In this document: one piece after another, positions 18,156 to 26,617 of the stretch
Numbering within the stretch: position 1 is the stretch's first letter
Layout: each line of letters starts with the position of its first letter
DNA from: Pseudobdellovibrionaceae bacterium
GTDB taxonomy: Bacteria > Bdellovibrionota > Bdellovibrionia > Bdellovibrionales > Bdellovibrionaceae
Assembly: GCA_947370945.1 (NCBI GenBank)
Contig: CANBND010000004.1
Span: 1-33,269 of the forward strand
Reading direction: 5' to 3'
Length of the DNA: 33,269 nucleotides
Position numbers and translations under genes: made by a program
The notes under the pieces: generated by a model
Databases searched by the model: none
Told to the model about the DNA's origin: nothing
What the model saw: the letters and a program-made list of their open reading frames with translations, nothing else

Positions 18156-21100
18156 CACGTGGATTCAAAATGAAAAGTGTTTTCTTGGCCATCAGCCTGT
18201 TTCTATCAACAACAGTCTATTCTGCTGTTGAAAACTCATTCAAAGTCAGCACGCGACCTGAAGATGAACTGGCTCAGAAAAATAAGAAAAAAGATGAGAA
18301 AGTGGATCAGGTTTCAAAATACAAGCCCAAAGCAAAAAAAATTGAAATTGCAGTTGAACAAATCGAGACTCCTGAAGACCTAAAAAATAAACTTGATAAC
18401 TACTTGATCATTCTGAACAAAGAAAAAAAAGAAGACAAAAAAAGGATGATCAAGCTGAATAGCTTAGTCGTTCGTTTACAATTGGCCAGATCTTTACGTA
18501 TCAAATCAGGCGGAAAACAGTTATTAGTTGAAGAGAAAAAAATTCTTGAAGATTCAATTCAAGTTGCAGATGAGCTTTTAGCTGATACGTCTCTAGAGAC
18601 TCCTAAAAAAGCCTATGTCCTCTATTTAAAAGGTATGGCCTATCTGGATCTCAACGAAAAAGAAAAATCCAGATCCATGCTGTTGAAATCGATTGAACTT
18701 GATCCAAATTCTAAGTTTAGCATTGGAACAAGTATTTATTTAGCGGATGTTTTATTTGATGAGCAAAAATTAGAAAAATCCTTAAAAGAATTTAATCGAT
18801 TTTATTCAAAAATGAATGAAGCTGAAAAAGAACTCGTCGATTATAAAATAGCCTGGATTTATTTAAATCAATCCAAATTGGACCAGGCGCAAAGTATGTT
18901 CGAGAAAATTTATATACAAACAAAATCAGCCAATATGCTCAATGATGCTGTTCAGTCATTGGCCATTGTCGTCGGTGAAAATAAAGATCAAATGCGAGCT
19001 CTGAATTCACTTGAAAAAATATTTAGTCGAATTGATCCCAAGGATACAAGCGACAGAAAATTAAAATTGCTCTGGGCTGTATTTAACACTTTTCAAAGTA
19101 ATATCAATCGACAGCATGATAAAATCACTGAAAAATTGCTCGCAAGCATATTGAAAACAGAAGATAAAATTAAAATTTGGCTGGCTGAATTAAAGGATGC
19201 TCGTTACGTTGATAATCATAAAATGCAAATTTATTATTATAATGAAATCATAAAAAATATTGAAATTAAAGAGGGTCGATTTCCTGAAAACTTAGTGACT
19301 TATCAAGAAGAAGTTGAATATGAAAGTGAATTTATCATTTCCTATTATCTTCAATCCTATACTAAAAAAAGAACACCTGAAAGTCTCACTGTTTTAAAGC
19401 AAGCCTTGATGAATCACCTTCAGTTTAAAGACTCTAAAAAAATCAATGATGTTCAGCTCTTGTTACTCGATTTACTCAGCGAAGGCACTGACAAAAATGA
19501 ACTTTTAAGTTCCTGCGATGAAATGTTAAAATCCACTTTGGAGCCTCGTATTCAAGAAAAAGTGCTTTTGTATAAATTAGATGCTCTTGAATCGCTCTAT
19601 CGAACAGATCAGCAAAAATACTCTGATTTATATAAACAAACCTTTGAACAATTTCTTCCACAGACAAGTTTTCCGAACTGGGATACTGTGGCCAATAAAT
19701 ATGTCGGTTTTTTAGTAAATCTGAAAGATTTCGGCGCAGCTTTAGAAGTCTTAAAAACAATTTATGAAAAAAACAATTCAGAAGCCATTTTAGAAAAACT
19801 AGCAACAGTATTTTTTGAACTCGATCAGTGTTCAGAAATAATTGAATCTAAAAATTATCCATTTTCATCATCAAAAAGTACAAAAATCAGTGACTTCAAG
19901 CGCGAGTGTAATTTGAAAATGGCATCCAAAGCTAAAGAGTCGCCCGAGCAATTTGGAAATTACGAAAATCATATCAAAAGTTTTATTAAATCTTCGGACG
20001 GGGATAAAAAAATATCAGGAATGTTAGACTACCTTGCCACACTTGAAAAAAAAAATCAGCTTGAAAAAATTTATCAGTCATTAACGACGGATTTTAATGC
20101 AGATCGGTTTAATCCAAAAGTTGTTCCATTTACTTTTAAAATTTCGGTCCTGCTTGAAAATATTGCTCAATGGGACCGCGTCTTTAAATTAACTGATCAA
20201 TGTTTTGATCTTAAAACTTGTGCTGAATTAAACAGAGCCAAAGCTAACGCAGTCTTTGTACAAAGTGCAAAGTTTGATGCAAAAAAATTAAGTGATTTGG
20301 CTCCTGATCAATTGAAATATTATGAAGGATTTTTATCTGTTTTAGAGCCTTCTCAGTTTATTGAGTATAAATCAAAAACATCGAACATTTCAGCGCTCGA
20401 TAAAGGTCTGCTTGAATTGTCATTGAAATTAGATCAGAGGGATCTTAAAACGAAAGAAAATAAAGCGTTGTTGAAAAAGTTCGGTTTAACTGATGATAGT
20501 GTCTCGCTTTCCTTTACAGAAACAGACACTTATAAAATTTTAAAATCAATTAATTGGAATAAACCTGGTCGCAAATCAGAAGCTGACATTGCGAAAAGTG
20601 TAGAAAAAGTTCAGAAAACAAGAAAGACGTTTGCGAATGATCTTAAAAAATTAAAATACGATCAAATTGATTTGCTTTTAAATGAACTTATTATTGCCGA
20701 ACGAAATTGTTCACAGATGATTCTATCTTCTGATATTCCAGCAGGCCTGAATGAAGCTCAGAAAAATGAATATCTGAGCTCACTCAAGGGAATTGCAGCT
20801 GAATTCGACAAAAATGTGATTGATTATGAAAAAGCAAAAGTTTCGGTGAATGAAAAAATGAAAAGCTTGAAGAATCAAAATGAAGCTGCCAATTTTAAAA
20901 GGCCCAAAACAATTCAAGCTTGGTTTGGGCAAAAAGTAAAAGCAAAATATTTTTCACTCGTTGCCAATCAAGTGAGCTTAAAACAATATAAATCCGCAGT
21001 GCTGTTGGCAGATTTGTATAGGTCACAAAAACTGATCACAGATGCTGATTATTTTCTGATGCGATCAGGAGTCTTTTTAATTTCGAACAGTTCAAATGCA

Positions 21101-21175
21101 ATGCGTGATTTTGTCTATCAAGAACTCAAATCAGAAAAACAAGAAGGAGTCATTCAAGTATGGAAAAAGCTGTAA
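18146..21175 (+). CDS. Large TPR-repeat periplasmic protein (GltD-like position)
   Basis: TPR-like motifs (AYVLYLKGMAYLDLNEKEKSRSMLLKSIELDPNS...); signal peptide if started at MKSVFLAISLFLSTTVYSA (18170). Confidence 0.7.
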   Translation: MSITRGFKMKSVFLAISLFLSTTVYSAVENSFKVSTRPEDELAQKNKKKDEKVDQVSKYKPKAKKIEIAVEQIETPEDLKNKLDNYLIILNKEKKEDKKRMIKLNSLVVRLQLARSLRIKSGGKQLLVEEKKILEDSIQVADELLADTSLETPKKAYVLYLKGMAYLDLNEKEKSRSMLLKSIELDPNSKFSIGTSIYLADVLFDEQKLEKSLKEFNRFYSKMNEAEKELVDYKIAWIYLNQSKLDQAQSMFEKIYIQTKSANMLNDAVQSLAIVVGENKDQMRALNSLEKIFSRIDPKDTSDRKLKLLWAVFNTFQSNINRQHDKITEKLLASILKTEDKIKIWLAELKDARYVDNHKMQIYYYNEIIKNIEIKEGRFPENLVTYQEEVEYESEFIISYYLQSYTKKRTPESLTVLKQALMNHLQFKDSKKINDVQLLLLDLLSEGTDKNELLSSCDEMLKSTLEPRIQEKVLLYKLDALESLYRTDQQKYSDLYKQTFEQFLPQTSFPNWDTVANKYVGFLVNLKDFGAALEVLKTIYEKNNSEAILEKLATVFFELDQCSEIIESKNYPFSSSKSTKISDFKRECNLKMASKAKESPEQFGNYENHIKSFIKSSDGDKKISGMLDYLATLEKKNQLEKIYQSLTTDFNADRFNPKVVPFTFKISVLLENIAQWDRVFKLTDQCFDLKTCAELNRAKANAVFVQSAKFDAKKLSDLAPDQLKYYEGFLSVLEPSQFIEYKSKTSNISALDKGLLELSLKLDQRDLKTKENKALLKKFGLTDDSVSLSFTETDTYKILKSINWNKPGRKSEADIAKSVEKVQKTRKTFANDLKKLKYDQIDLLLNELIIAERNCSQMILSSDIPAGLNEAQKNEYLSSLKGIAAEFDKNVIDYEKAKVSVNEKMKSLKNQNEAANFKRPKTIQAWFGQKVKAKYFSLVANQVSLKQYKSAVLLADLYRSQKLITDADYFLMRSGVFLISNSSNAMRDFVYQELKSEKQEGVIQVWKKL

Positions 21176-21408
21176 TCCTTGGAATAGTTTCTCTATTTGT
21201 TTGTATTTCATCTTCGTATGCGCAAAAATCTAAGGGGAATGTATTAGATTTTAACGCGAGCGTTATTGAGGGTGAATTGAAAAGACCACAATTGTTTTTA
21301 GAACTTGGTACAGATATTAAAGATTATAGTTCAGTTTTACTTCAACGAGATGATTTTAACGACTTTCATGCGCTTGATATGAAACATAGACTTAAATTTA
21401 TCGAGTAA
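21160..21408 (+). CDS. Small secreted protein (CglF/GltF-like by size and position; tentative)
   Basis: Signal peptide MEKAVILGIVSLFVCISSSYAQ; VIEGELKRPQLFLELG core; overlaps the upstream stop by 16 nt. Confidence 0.55.
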   Translation: MEKAVILGIVSLFVCISSSYAQKSKGNVLDFNASVIEGELKRPQLFLELGTDIKDYSSVLLQRDDFNDFHALDMKHRLKFIE

Positions 21409-21414
21409 TTAGAT

Positions 21415-23151
21415 ATGTTAAAAAAATTAAGAATATCAAAATCAAAATTAGAAATTTTAAATATCTATCCCAATTCTCCATTGGTATTGATAGGTCGTTC
21501 GCCCTTATGTGATGAAATTTTACGAGCACCTGGCATACAGCCTGTCCATTTTCTGCTGGAATGGCTCGGAGAAGGAGAATTTAATCCTTCTTCAGGTGAA
21601 TGGACTATCTATGATGTTTCAAAGTTGAATCATCATACTGAAAATCAGTCTTCATCATCAGCTCTGTCAGATGGAATTTTATTAACTGAACAGTCACAGA
21701 CGATTGGTGACTTTCAGTTTTCCTGGTATGAAGATCGTATTGCCGAAGTTCAATTGGATAAAGGGTTACTGTCAGAGAACCTTATGAGATCATCGTACTC
21801 GGATGAACCTGCCATTAAAAATAACCCAAAATTAGCTTTAGAAATTGTAAAAGTGAATAGAAATGATAATTTTGTTACAGATATTGATCATGTCTTTTTA
21901 GGCGATTCCTGTTTGATTCGAACTGCAATTTCGCCTGAAATTAGAATTCATTGGAAACTTCAAAGTCAAAATGTGAATTTATCCTTTTTGAAAGAACCTG
22001 AATCAAGTTATACCATTAAAGGCGAGCAGATCGATCTTAAAAATTCACCTGTTGAAATGAATAATGTTTACAGGATCTTTTTTCAAGAATCTGAATATTA
22101 TTTCAGGCTCGTTCACCGTATTCAAATCCCTGCAGTTCCTTTGGAAATTTTTAAAGATCATTTTTTTAAATTACTCGCTTCAATTTTTGTCATTTCGATT
22201 CTGCTATTTTGGGTGATTTATAGTTTTGTTTCGCTCCAAGTGATCGACAACAAATCTGAAGAGCCACGAATTGTTAAATTAAAAACTATCGATTTAAAAC
22301 CAGCACCTCCGCCGGCACCTCCAGCTGCGATTGAAAAACCCCAAGAGGTTACCTCTGAAGTTCAGGTTCCGCAAAACACGAATAAGGTCGAAGAAAAACA
22401 GCAACCTCAACCAGAAAATAAACCAGTTCCTAAAACTGTTAAAAATATCCATGCTCCTAAAGCACCTGCCAAGGAAAAGAATGTCGGTAGTTTGGGTCTA
22501 TTGGCAAAGTTAAAAAAATCGCAAACGAATGACAATAGCAACTCTCAAGCTCTGGCGAAAACTTTGAATGATAACGTTGCCGCCTCACAAAATACAGGTG
22601 GCGTTTTATTAAAAACGTCTAAAGAAGCTTCGCTTGATGCGAACTCATTAAAAAGTAAAACGAATAATTCAAATGACCTTGAATCAGCTTCAACGAATCT
22701 CAATGGCTCAAAAGAATTAACTGATGGAAATAACAAAGCCTTAGTTTCTGATAAGGGTGTCGATTCAAGCCAGTTTAGTGCTTCTCAGGGGCAACAAAAT
22801 GGAAAAAGAGATTTTTCAGAGGGAAATAAACTAGGTCAAGATGGAGAAAGCGTTTCAGGTGGTCTGACAAAACAGCAAGTCAGTGACAGTATTGCTGAAC
22901 ACCGTCGCGAAATAAGAACGTGTTTTGAGTCAGCGCTTTCTGTCAGAAATAATTTAAATGGAGTTGTTTCTTATCAATGGAGTATTTCGGCGGATGGAAG
23001 TGTAACTTCAATTAAAATTAAATCGTCAGAAACAGGCAGTAATTTGTTAGAAAGTTGCGTTATGCAAGTGATCCGAGAAATTAAATTTCCAAAAGCTGCG
23101 AATGGGCAAAGTACAGTTGTTATTTATCCGTTTGTATTCAAGAAAACTTAG
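21415..23151 (+). CDS. FHA-like domain + TM + Pro-rich + AgmX/PglI-TonB-like C-terminal domain protein (GltG/GltJ-like)
   Basis: FHA-like VLIGRSPLCDEILRAPGIQPVHFLLEW...WTIYDVSKLN; TM FFKLLASIFVISILLFWVIYSFV; PAPPPAPPAA; C-term SDSIAEHRREIRTCFESAL...GVVSYQWSISADGSVTSIKIKSSE...SCVMQVIREIKFPKA. Confidence 0.8.
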   Translation: MLKKLRISKSKLEILNIYPNSPLVLIGRSPLCDEILRAPGIQPVHFLLEWLGEGEFNPSSGEWTIYDVSKLNHHTENQSSSSALSDGILLTEQSQTIGDFQFSWYEDRIAEVQLDKGLLSENLMRSSYSDEPAIKNNPKLALEIVKVNRNDNFVTDIDHVFLGDSCLIRTAISPEIRIHWKLQSQNVNLSFLKEPESSYTIKGEQIDLKNSPVEMNNVYRIFFQESEYYFRLVHRIQIPAVPLEIFKDHFFKLLASIFVISILLFWVIYSFVSLQVIDNKSEEPRIVKLKTIDLKPAPPPAPPAAIEKPQEVTSEVQVPQNTNKVEEKQQPQPENKPVPKTVKNIHAPKAPAKEKNVGSLGLLAKLKKSQTNDNSNSQALAKTLNDNVAASQNTGGVLLKTSKEASLDANSLKSKTNNSNDLESASTNLNGSKELTDGNNKALVSDKGVDSSQFSASQGQQNGKRDFSEGNKLGQDGESVSGGLTKQQVSDSIAEHRREIRTCFESALSVRNNLNGVVSYQWSISADGSVTSIKIKSSETGSNLLESCVMQVIREIKFPKAANGQSTVVIYPFVFKKT

Positions 23152-23214
23152 AAACTGACCCGCTTTTAAAGAGGATTTTTGCTTTTAAGGAGCATTAGAT
23201 GGGGTCAGTTTCTA
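23149..23214. repeat. REP-like long inverted repeat overlapping the stop codon
   Basis: Perfect 13-nt arms TAGAAACTGACCC (23149-23161) and GGGTCAGTTTCTA (23202-23214), enclosing imperfect direct repeats GCTTTTAAAGAG / GCTTTTAAGGAG. Confidence 0.8.
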
Positions 23215-23259
23215 GGTGATTCGGCAAGAATTTTGAGTCAAAGAATTGATGAGCTGTGG

Positions 23260-23982
23260 TTAAGCTGATTTAGTTTCCGCATTAAGAACCTGATCTTCGT
23301 GAATAACGTGTTTAAGCAGCTGAAAGTGTTCAATTTGAATAGGTTCTGGTATGTCTTTATAGCGTTCAGATTCGCGAACCAAAGAATTAAAATGATTTGT
23401 CATAGATTTTAATTCTGCTGTTAAGGCCACGATTTCAAATATCGAAAGCATCGTTGGCTGGTCGGCTTCATAGATTTTCTGCCAAAAATGGATATTTTCA
23501 AAATTGTTATTTAGATCTGATTTTTGCATTGAAGAATTTTTTTCAGATTGAATTTGTTCAATCTGATCATTAAATCCGACCTCGGTTTGAGAAATTAAAT
23601 CGTATATTTTTTTAAGTCCGAGCATTAATTTTTGAAAGTTTTCGTTTGCAGCCAGGTCGAGCTCTGAAATTTCTTTGTAGTTCAATTTAATTTCTTGAAT
23701 AATTTTTTGGTCAAGTCCATTGGCTTGTAAAAATTGGTTTGATTTTTGGCGAAAATTTCGTTTGATATTCATTCTGAGTAATGAAATTTGGGCCTGCATT
23801 TTAGTAATATTTTGCTTTTTTTGAAAAATATAAATCATCGTGGCGACGTGTTTTAACGACCAGACGATTAAGATCAGGATAAACAACTGATTATAAATTT
23901 GACTGATTTCTGTAAATGCATCCACATTTAGTTTTCGGCAGTTCGCCATTAAATCTGAATGGCCTGTTTCAAAATAGGACAC
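23260..23982 (-). CDS. Hypothetical protein with one TM segment and coiled-coil-like region
   Basis: Hydrophobic IYNQLFILILIVWSLKHVATMIYIF followed by long charged helical region; no family recognised. Confidence 0.6.
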   Translation of the reverse strand: MSYFETGHSDLMANCRKLNVDAFTEISQIYNQLFILILIVWSLKHVATMIYIFQKKQNITKMQAQISLLRMNIKRNFRQKSNQFLQANGLDQKIIQEIKLNYKEISELDLAANENFQKLMLGLKKIYDLISQTEVGFNDQIEQIQSEKNSSMQKSDLNNNFENIHFWQKIYEADQPTMLSIFEIVALTAELKSMTNHFNSLVRESERYKDIPEPIQIEHFQLLKHVIHEDQVLNAETKSA

Positions 23983-24050
23983 TTTTTTGAAACAGTTCTG
24001 AATCAGGTTGATGAGTTGCGTATAATCCTATTTTGTGACATAAAAATGAA

Positions 24051-25856
24051 ATGAATTTAATGTTTGAACCACTTCGAAAAAAACTGACGCTCCCTTTATT
24101 AAAGGCCATCCAAAACTGCGGCGTTATGTCGTCATCCGAAGAAATTTATAAATTTCTAGTAGAACCGCCGAATCCTGATATGGGTCAATTGGCGTTTGGC
24201 TGTTTTGTAGTTTCTAAAAATTTAAAAAAAGCTCCAGCTGTTGCAGCTGTTGAAATTAAAAATCAATTGGAAAAAATCGAAGGCGTCGATTCAGTCGAAG
24301 CCGCTGGGCCTTATCTAAATTTTAAATTCTCATCACAGTTTTTGGCAGAAAGTATTTTAATTCCGATTTTAAATAAAAAAACTTTTTCTGAAAATCTGGT
24401 CGTTGATGCACCGAAAACAATGATCGAATATTCGCAGCCCAACACACACAAAGAATTGCACGTAGGACACATGCGGAATTTATGTTTGGGTGATGCACTT
24501 GTTCGTTTGCTTCGTCGCAGTTACGGGAATAACCAAATCATCAGCTCGACATTTCCGGGTGATGTGGGCACGCACGTTGCTAAATGTTTGTGGTATATTA
24601 AAAATCATATTGGTCTGAATATCTTGGATCAAAAAAGAAATTCACCAGATCGTGGTGAATGGCTGGGGCAGATGTATTCTGCCGGAAATATTAAACTTGA
24701 AGATGAAGCGATTGTCCCAGAAAAATTTGAAAAGAATAAAAAAGAACTCACATTAATTTTAAAACAACTTGAATCGGCATCCGGTGAATTTTATGATTTA
24801 TGGAAAGAAACCCGCGAATGGTCAATTCAGTTGATGCAGAAAACATATGTGTGGGCCGATGTCACTTTTGATAAGTGGTATTGGGAATCTGACGTTGATG
24901 CAGATTCCGTTCGAACAATTAAGAAATATTTCGCTGAAGGTAAATTGGTCGAATCGCAAGGTGCCATTGGTCTTGATTTTGACTTTACAACAGAAACTCA
25001 AAAAGAAAAATTAGGATTTTGTTTGCTGCTAAAATCAGACGGCACAGGTTTATATGCAACCAAAGATATCGAATTAGCCCGCCGTAAATTTGAAGATTAT
25101 AAAATCGAAAAATCAATTTATGTTGTTGATCAACGTCAAGCTTTGCATTTTAAACAAGTTTTCAGAAGTTTGTTGCATTTGGGTTTTGAACAAGCCAAAG
25201 ACTGTTTTCATTTGCAGTATAATTTTGTCGAATTGCCAGATGGCGCAATGAGTTCGCGTAAAGGCAATATTGTGCCGTTGATGTTGTTGGTAGAAAAAAT
25301 GCAGAATCATGTTCGTACCGAATATTTATCGAGGTATGAATCAGAATGGTCTGCAGATGAATTAAATTCTGTGGCAGCCTGTGTGGCCAAGGGCGCCATC
25401 AAATACGGAATGTTACGCCAAGATACAAATAAGAAAATTGTTTTTGATATGAATGAATGGTTAAAGTTGGACGGCGAATCAGGCCCGTTTATTCAGTATT
25501 CATACGCCCGAATTAATTCATTAATTAAAAAAATAAATATCAGTATTGATGGTGGTGTCGATAAAAATTTCGATGGTGGTTTATTAATTCATTCCAGCGA
25601 AATTAAACTGATGCAGCATTTGATGAATTTTAATACTCAAATTTTATTATCGGCTGAAAATTACAAACCAGCGTCACTGTGTACGTATTTGTACGAGACG
25701 GCGAAAAAATTTAATTCGTTTTATCACGACTGTTCGATCAGTCAGGCTGAAACGATAGAATTAAAAAAAGCACGCTTGGCTTTAGCAATGAGCACTGGCG
25801 AAATTTTAAAACAGGGCTTATCGTTATTGGGAATTCCTGTTCCTGAAAGAATGTAA
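24051..25856 (+). CDS. argS: Arginyl-tRNA synthetase
   Basis: YSQPNTHKELHVGHMRNLCLGDALVRLLR (HIGH motif) and MSSRKGN (KMSKS-equivalent); start at 24051 or 24060. Confidence 0.93.
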   Translation: MNLMFEPLRKKLTLPLLKAIQNCGVMSSSEEIYKFLVEPPNPDMGQLAFGCFVVSKNLKKAPAVAAVEIKNQLEKIEGVDSVEAAGPYLNFKFSSQFLAESILIPILNKKTFSENLVVDAPKTMIEYSQPNTHKELHVGHMRNLCLGDALVRLLRRSYGNNQIISSTFPGDVGTHVAKCLWYIKNHIGLNILDQKRNSPDRGEWLGQMYSAGNIKLEDEAIVPEKFEKNKKELTLILKQLESASGEFYDLWKETREWSIQLMQKTYVWADVTFDKWYWESDVDADSVRTIKKYFAEGKLVESQGAIGLDFDFTTETQKEKLGFCLLLKSDGTGLYATKDIELARRKFEDYKIEKSIYVVDQRQALHFKQVFRSLLHLGFEQAKDCFHLQYNFVELPDGAMSSRKGNIVPLMLLVEKMQNHVRTEYLSRYESEWSADELNSVAACVAKGAIKYGMLRQDTNKKIVFDMNEWLKLDGESGPFIQYSYARINSLIKKINISIDGGVDKNFDGGLLIHSSEIKLMQHLMNFNTQILLSAENYKPASLCTYLYETAKKFNSFYHDCSISQAETIELKKARLALAMSTGEILKQGLSLLGIPVPERM

Positions 25857-26617
25857 TGAAATTTCAAAAAAAATTATTTGAGGGTCTATTATTGGATCGT
25901 TACAAAAGATTTTTTGCTGATGTTGAACACAATGGCGAAAAAATAACGATTCATGTTCCGAACACAGGCAGTTTGAAATCTGTCATCGAGAAAAAACCAA
26001 CAACACCGCAAAAATGCTGGTTCAGTTTACACGGTGATGAGTCGAAAAAATTAAAAGGCACATTAGAAGCCATTCAAACTATCGACGGCGCATGGGTCGG
26101 CGTGAATACATCCAACCCCAATCGAATTGTTACAGAAGCTGCAAATAAATCCATTGATTCGGGCAAACCATTTTTACCGCACTGGCAGGGTTTTGGTTTT
26201 TACAAACCAGAATATAAAATTAATAAAGAATCCAGACTGGATGGTGCATTTTTAAAATTAGAATCAGATTTAGAAAATCCGAAATCAAAAAAACATTTTA
26301 TTGAAATCAAAAACACAACTTTTCAATCAGATGTTTCAGGTGATTCTCATGCACAATTTCCAGATGCAGTGACCGAACGTGGTCAAAAGCACTTAACTGA
26401 AATGATGAAATTAATTGATGAAGGTCATACGTGTGAATTAATTTTTGCAGTTCAAAGAAATGACGTAAAATACTTTTCTGCAGCGGAACAGTTCGATCCA
26501 GCGTACGCAAAGCTTTTGGTGAAGGCTGAAAAAATGGGAATGATTATTTCGCCTTTGATTTGTGAAATCACAAGAGATCATGTTGTTTTAACGAATCAGC
26601 TTTTGAAGTTAAAATAA
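25856..26617 (+). CDS. sfsA: Sugar fermentation stimulation protein A family
   Basis: IHVPNTGSL...WVGVNTSNPNRIV...FIEIKNTT...FPDAVTERGQKHLTEM: SfsA signature regions. Confidence 0.92.
   Translation: MKFQKKLFEGLLLDRYKRFFADVEHNGEKITIHVPNTGSLKSVIEKKPTTPQKCWFSLHGDESKKLKGTLEAIQTIDGAWVGVNTSNPNRIVTEAANKSIDSGKPFLPHWQGFGFYKPEYKINKESRLDGAFLKLESDLENPKSKKHFIEIKNTTFQSDVSGDSHAQFPDAVTERGQKHLTEMMKLIDEGHTCELIFAVQRNDVKYFSAAEQFDPAYAKLLVKAEKMGMIISPLICEITRDHVVLTNQLLKLK

Noticed and set aside
18046-18383. Plus-strand alternative-frame ORFs (18046-18231, 18177-18383)
   Set aside because: Overlap the TPR genes in another frame; composition is low-complexity Lys-rich frame-shift product.
19476-19805. 109-aa minus-strand ORF
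   Set aside because: Antisense to the large TPR gene with no domain; spurious.
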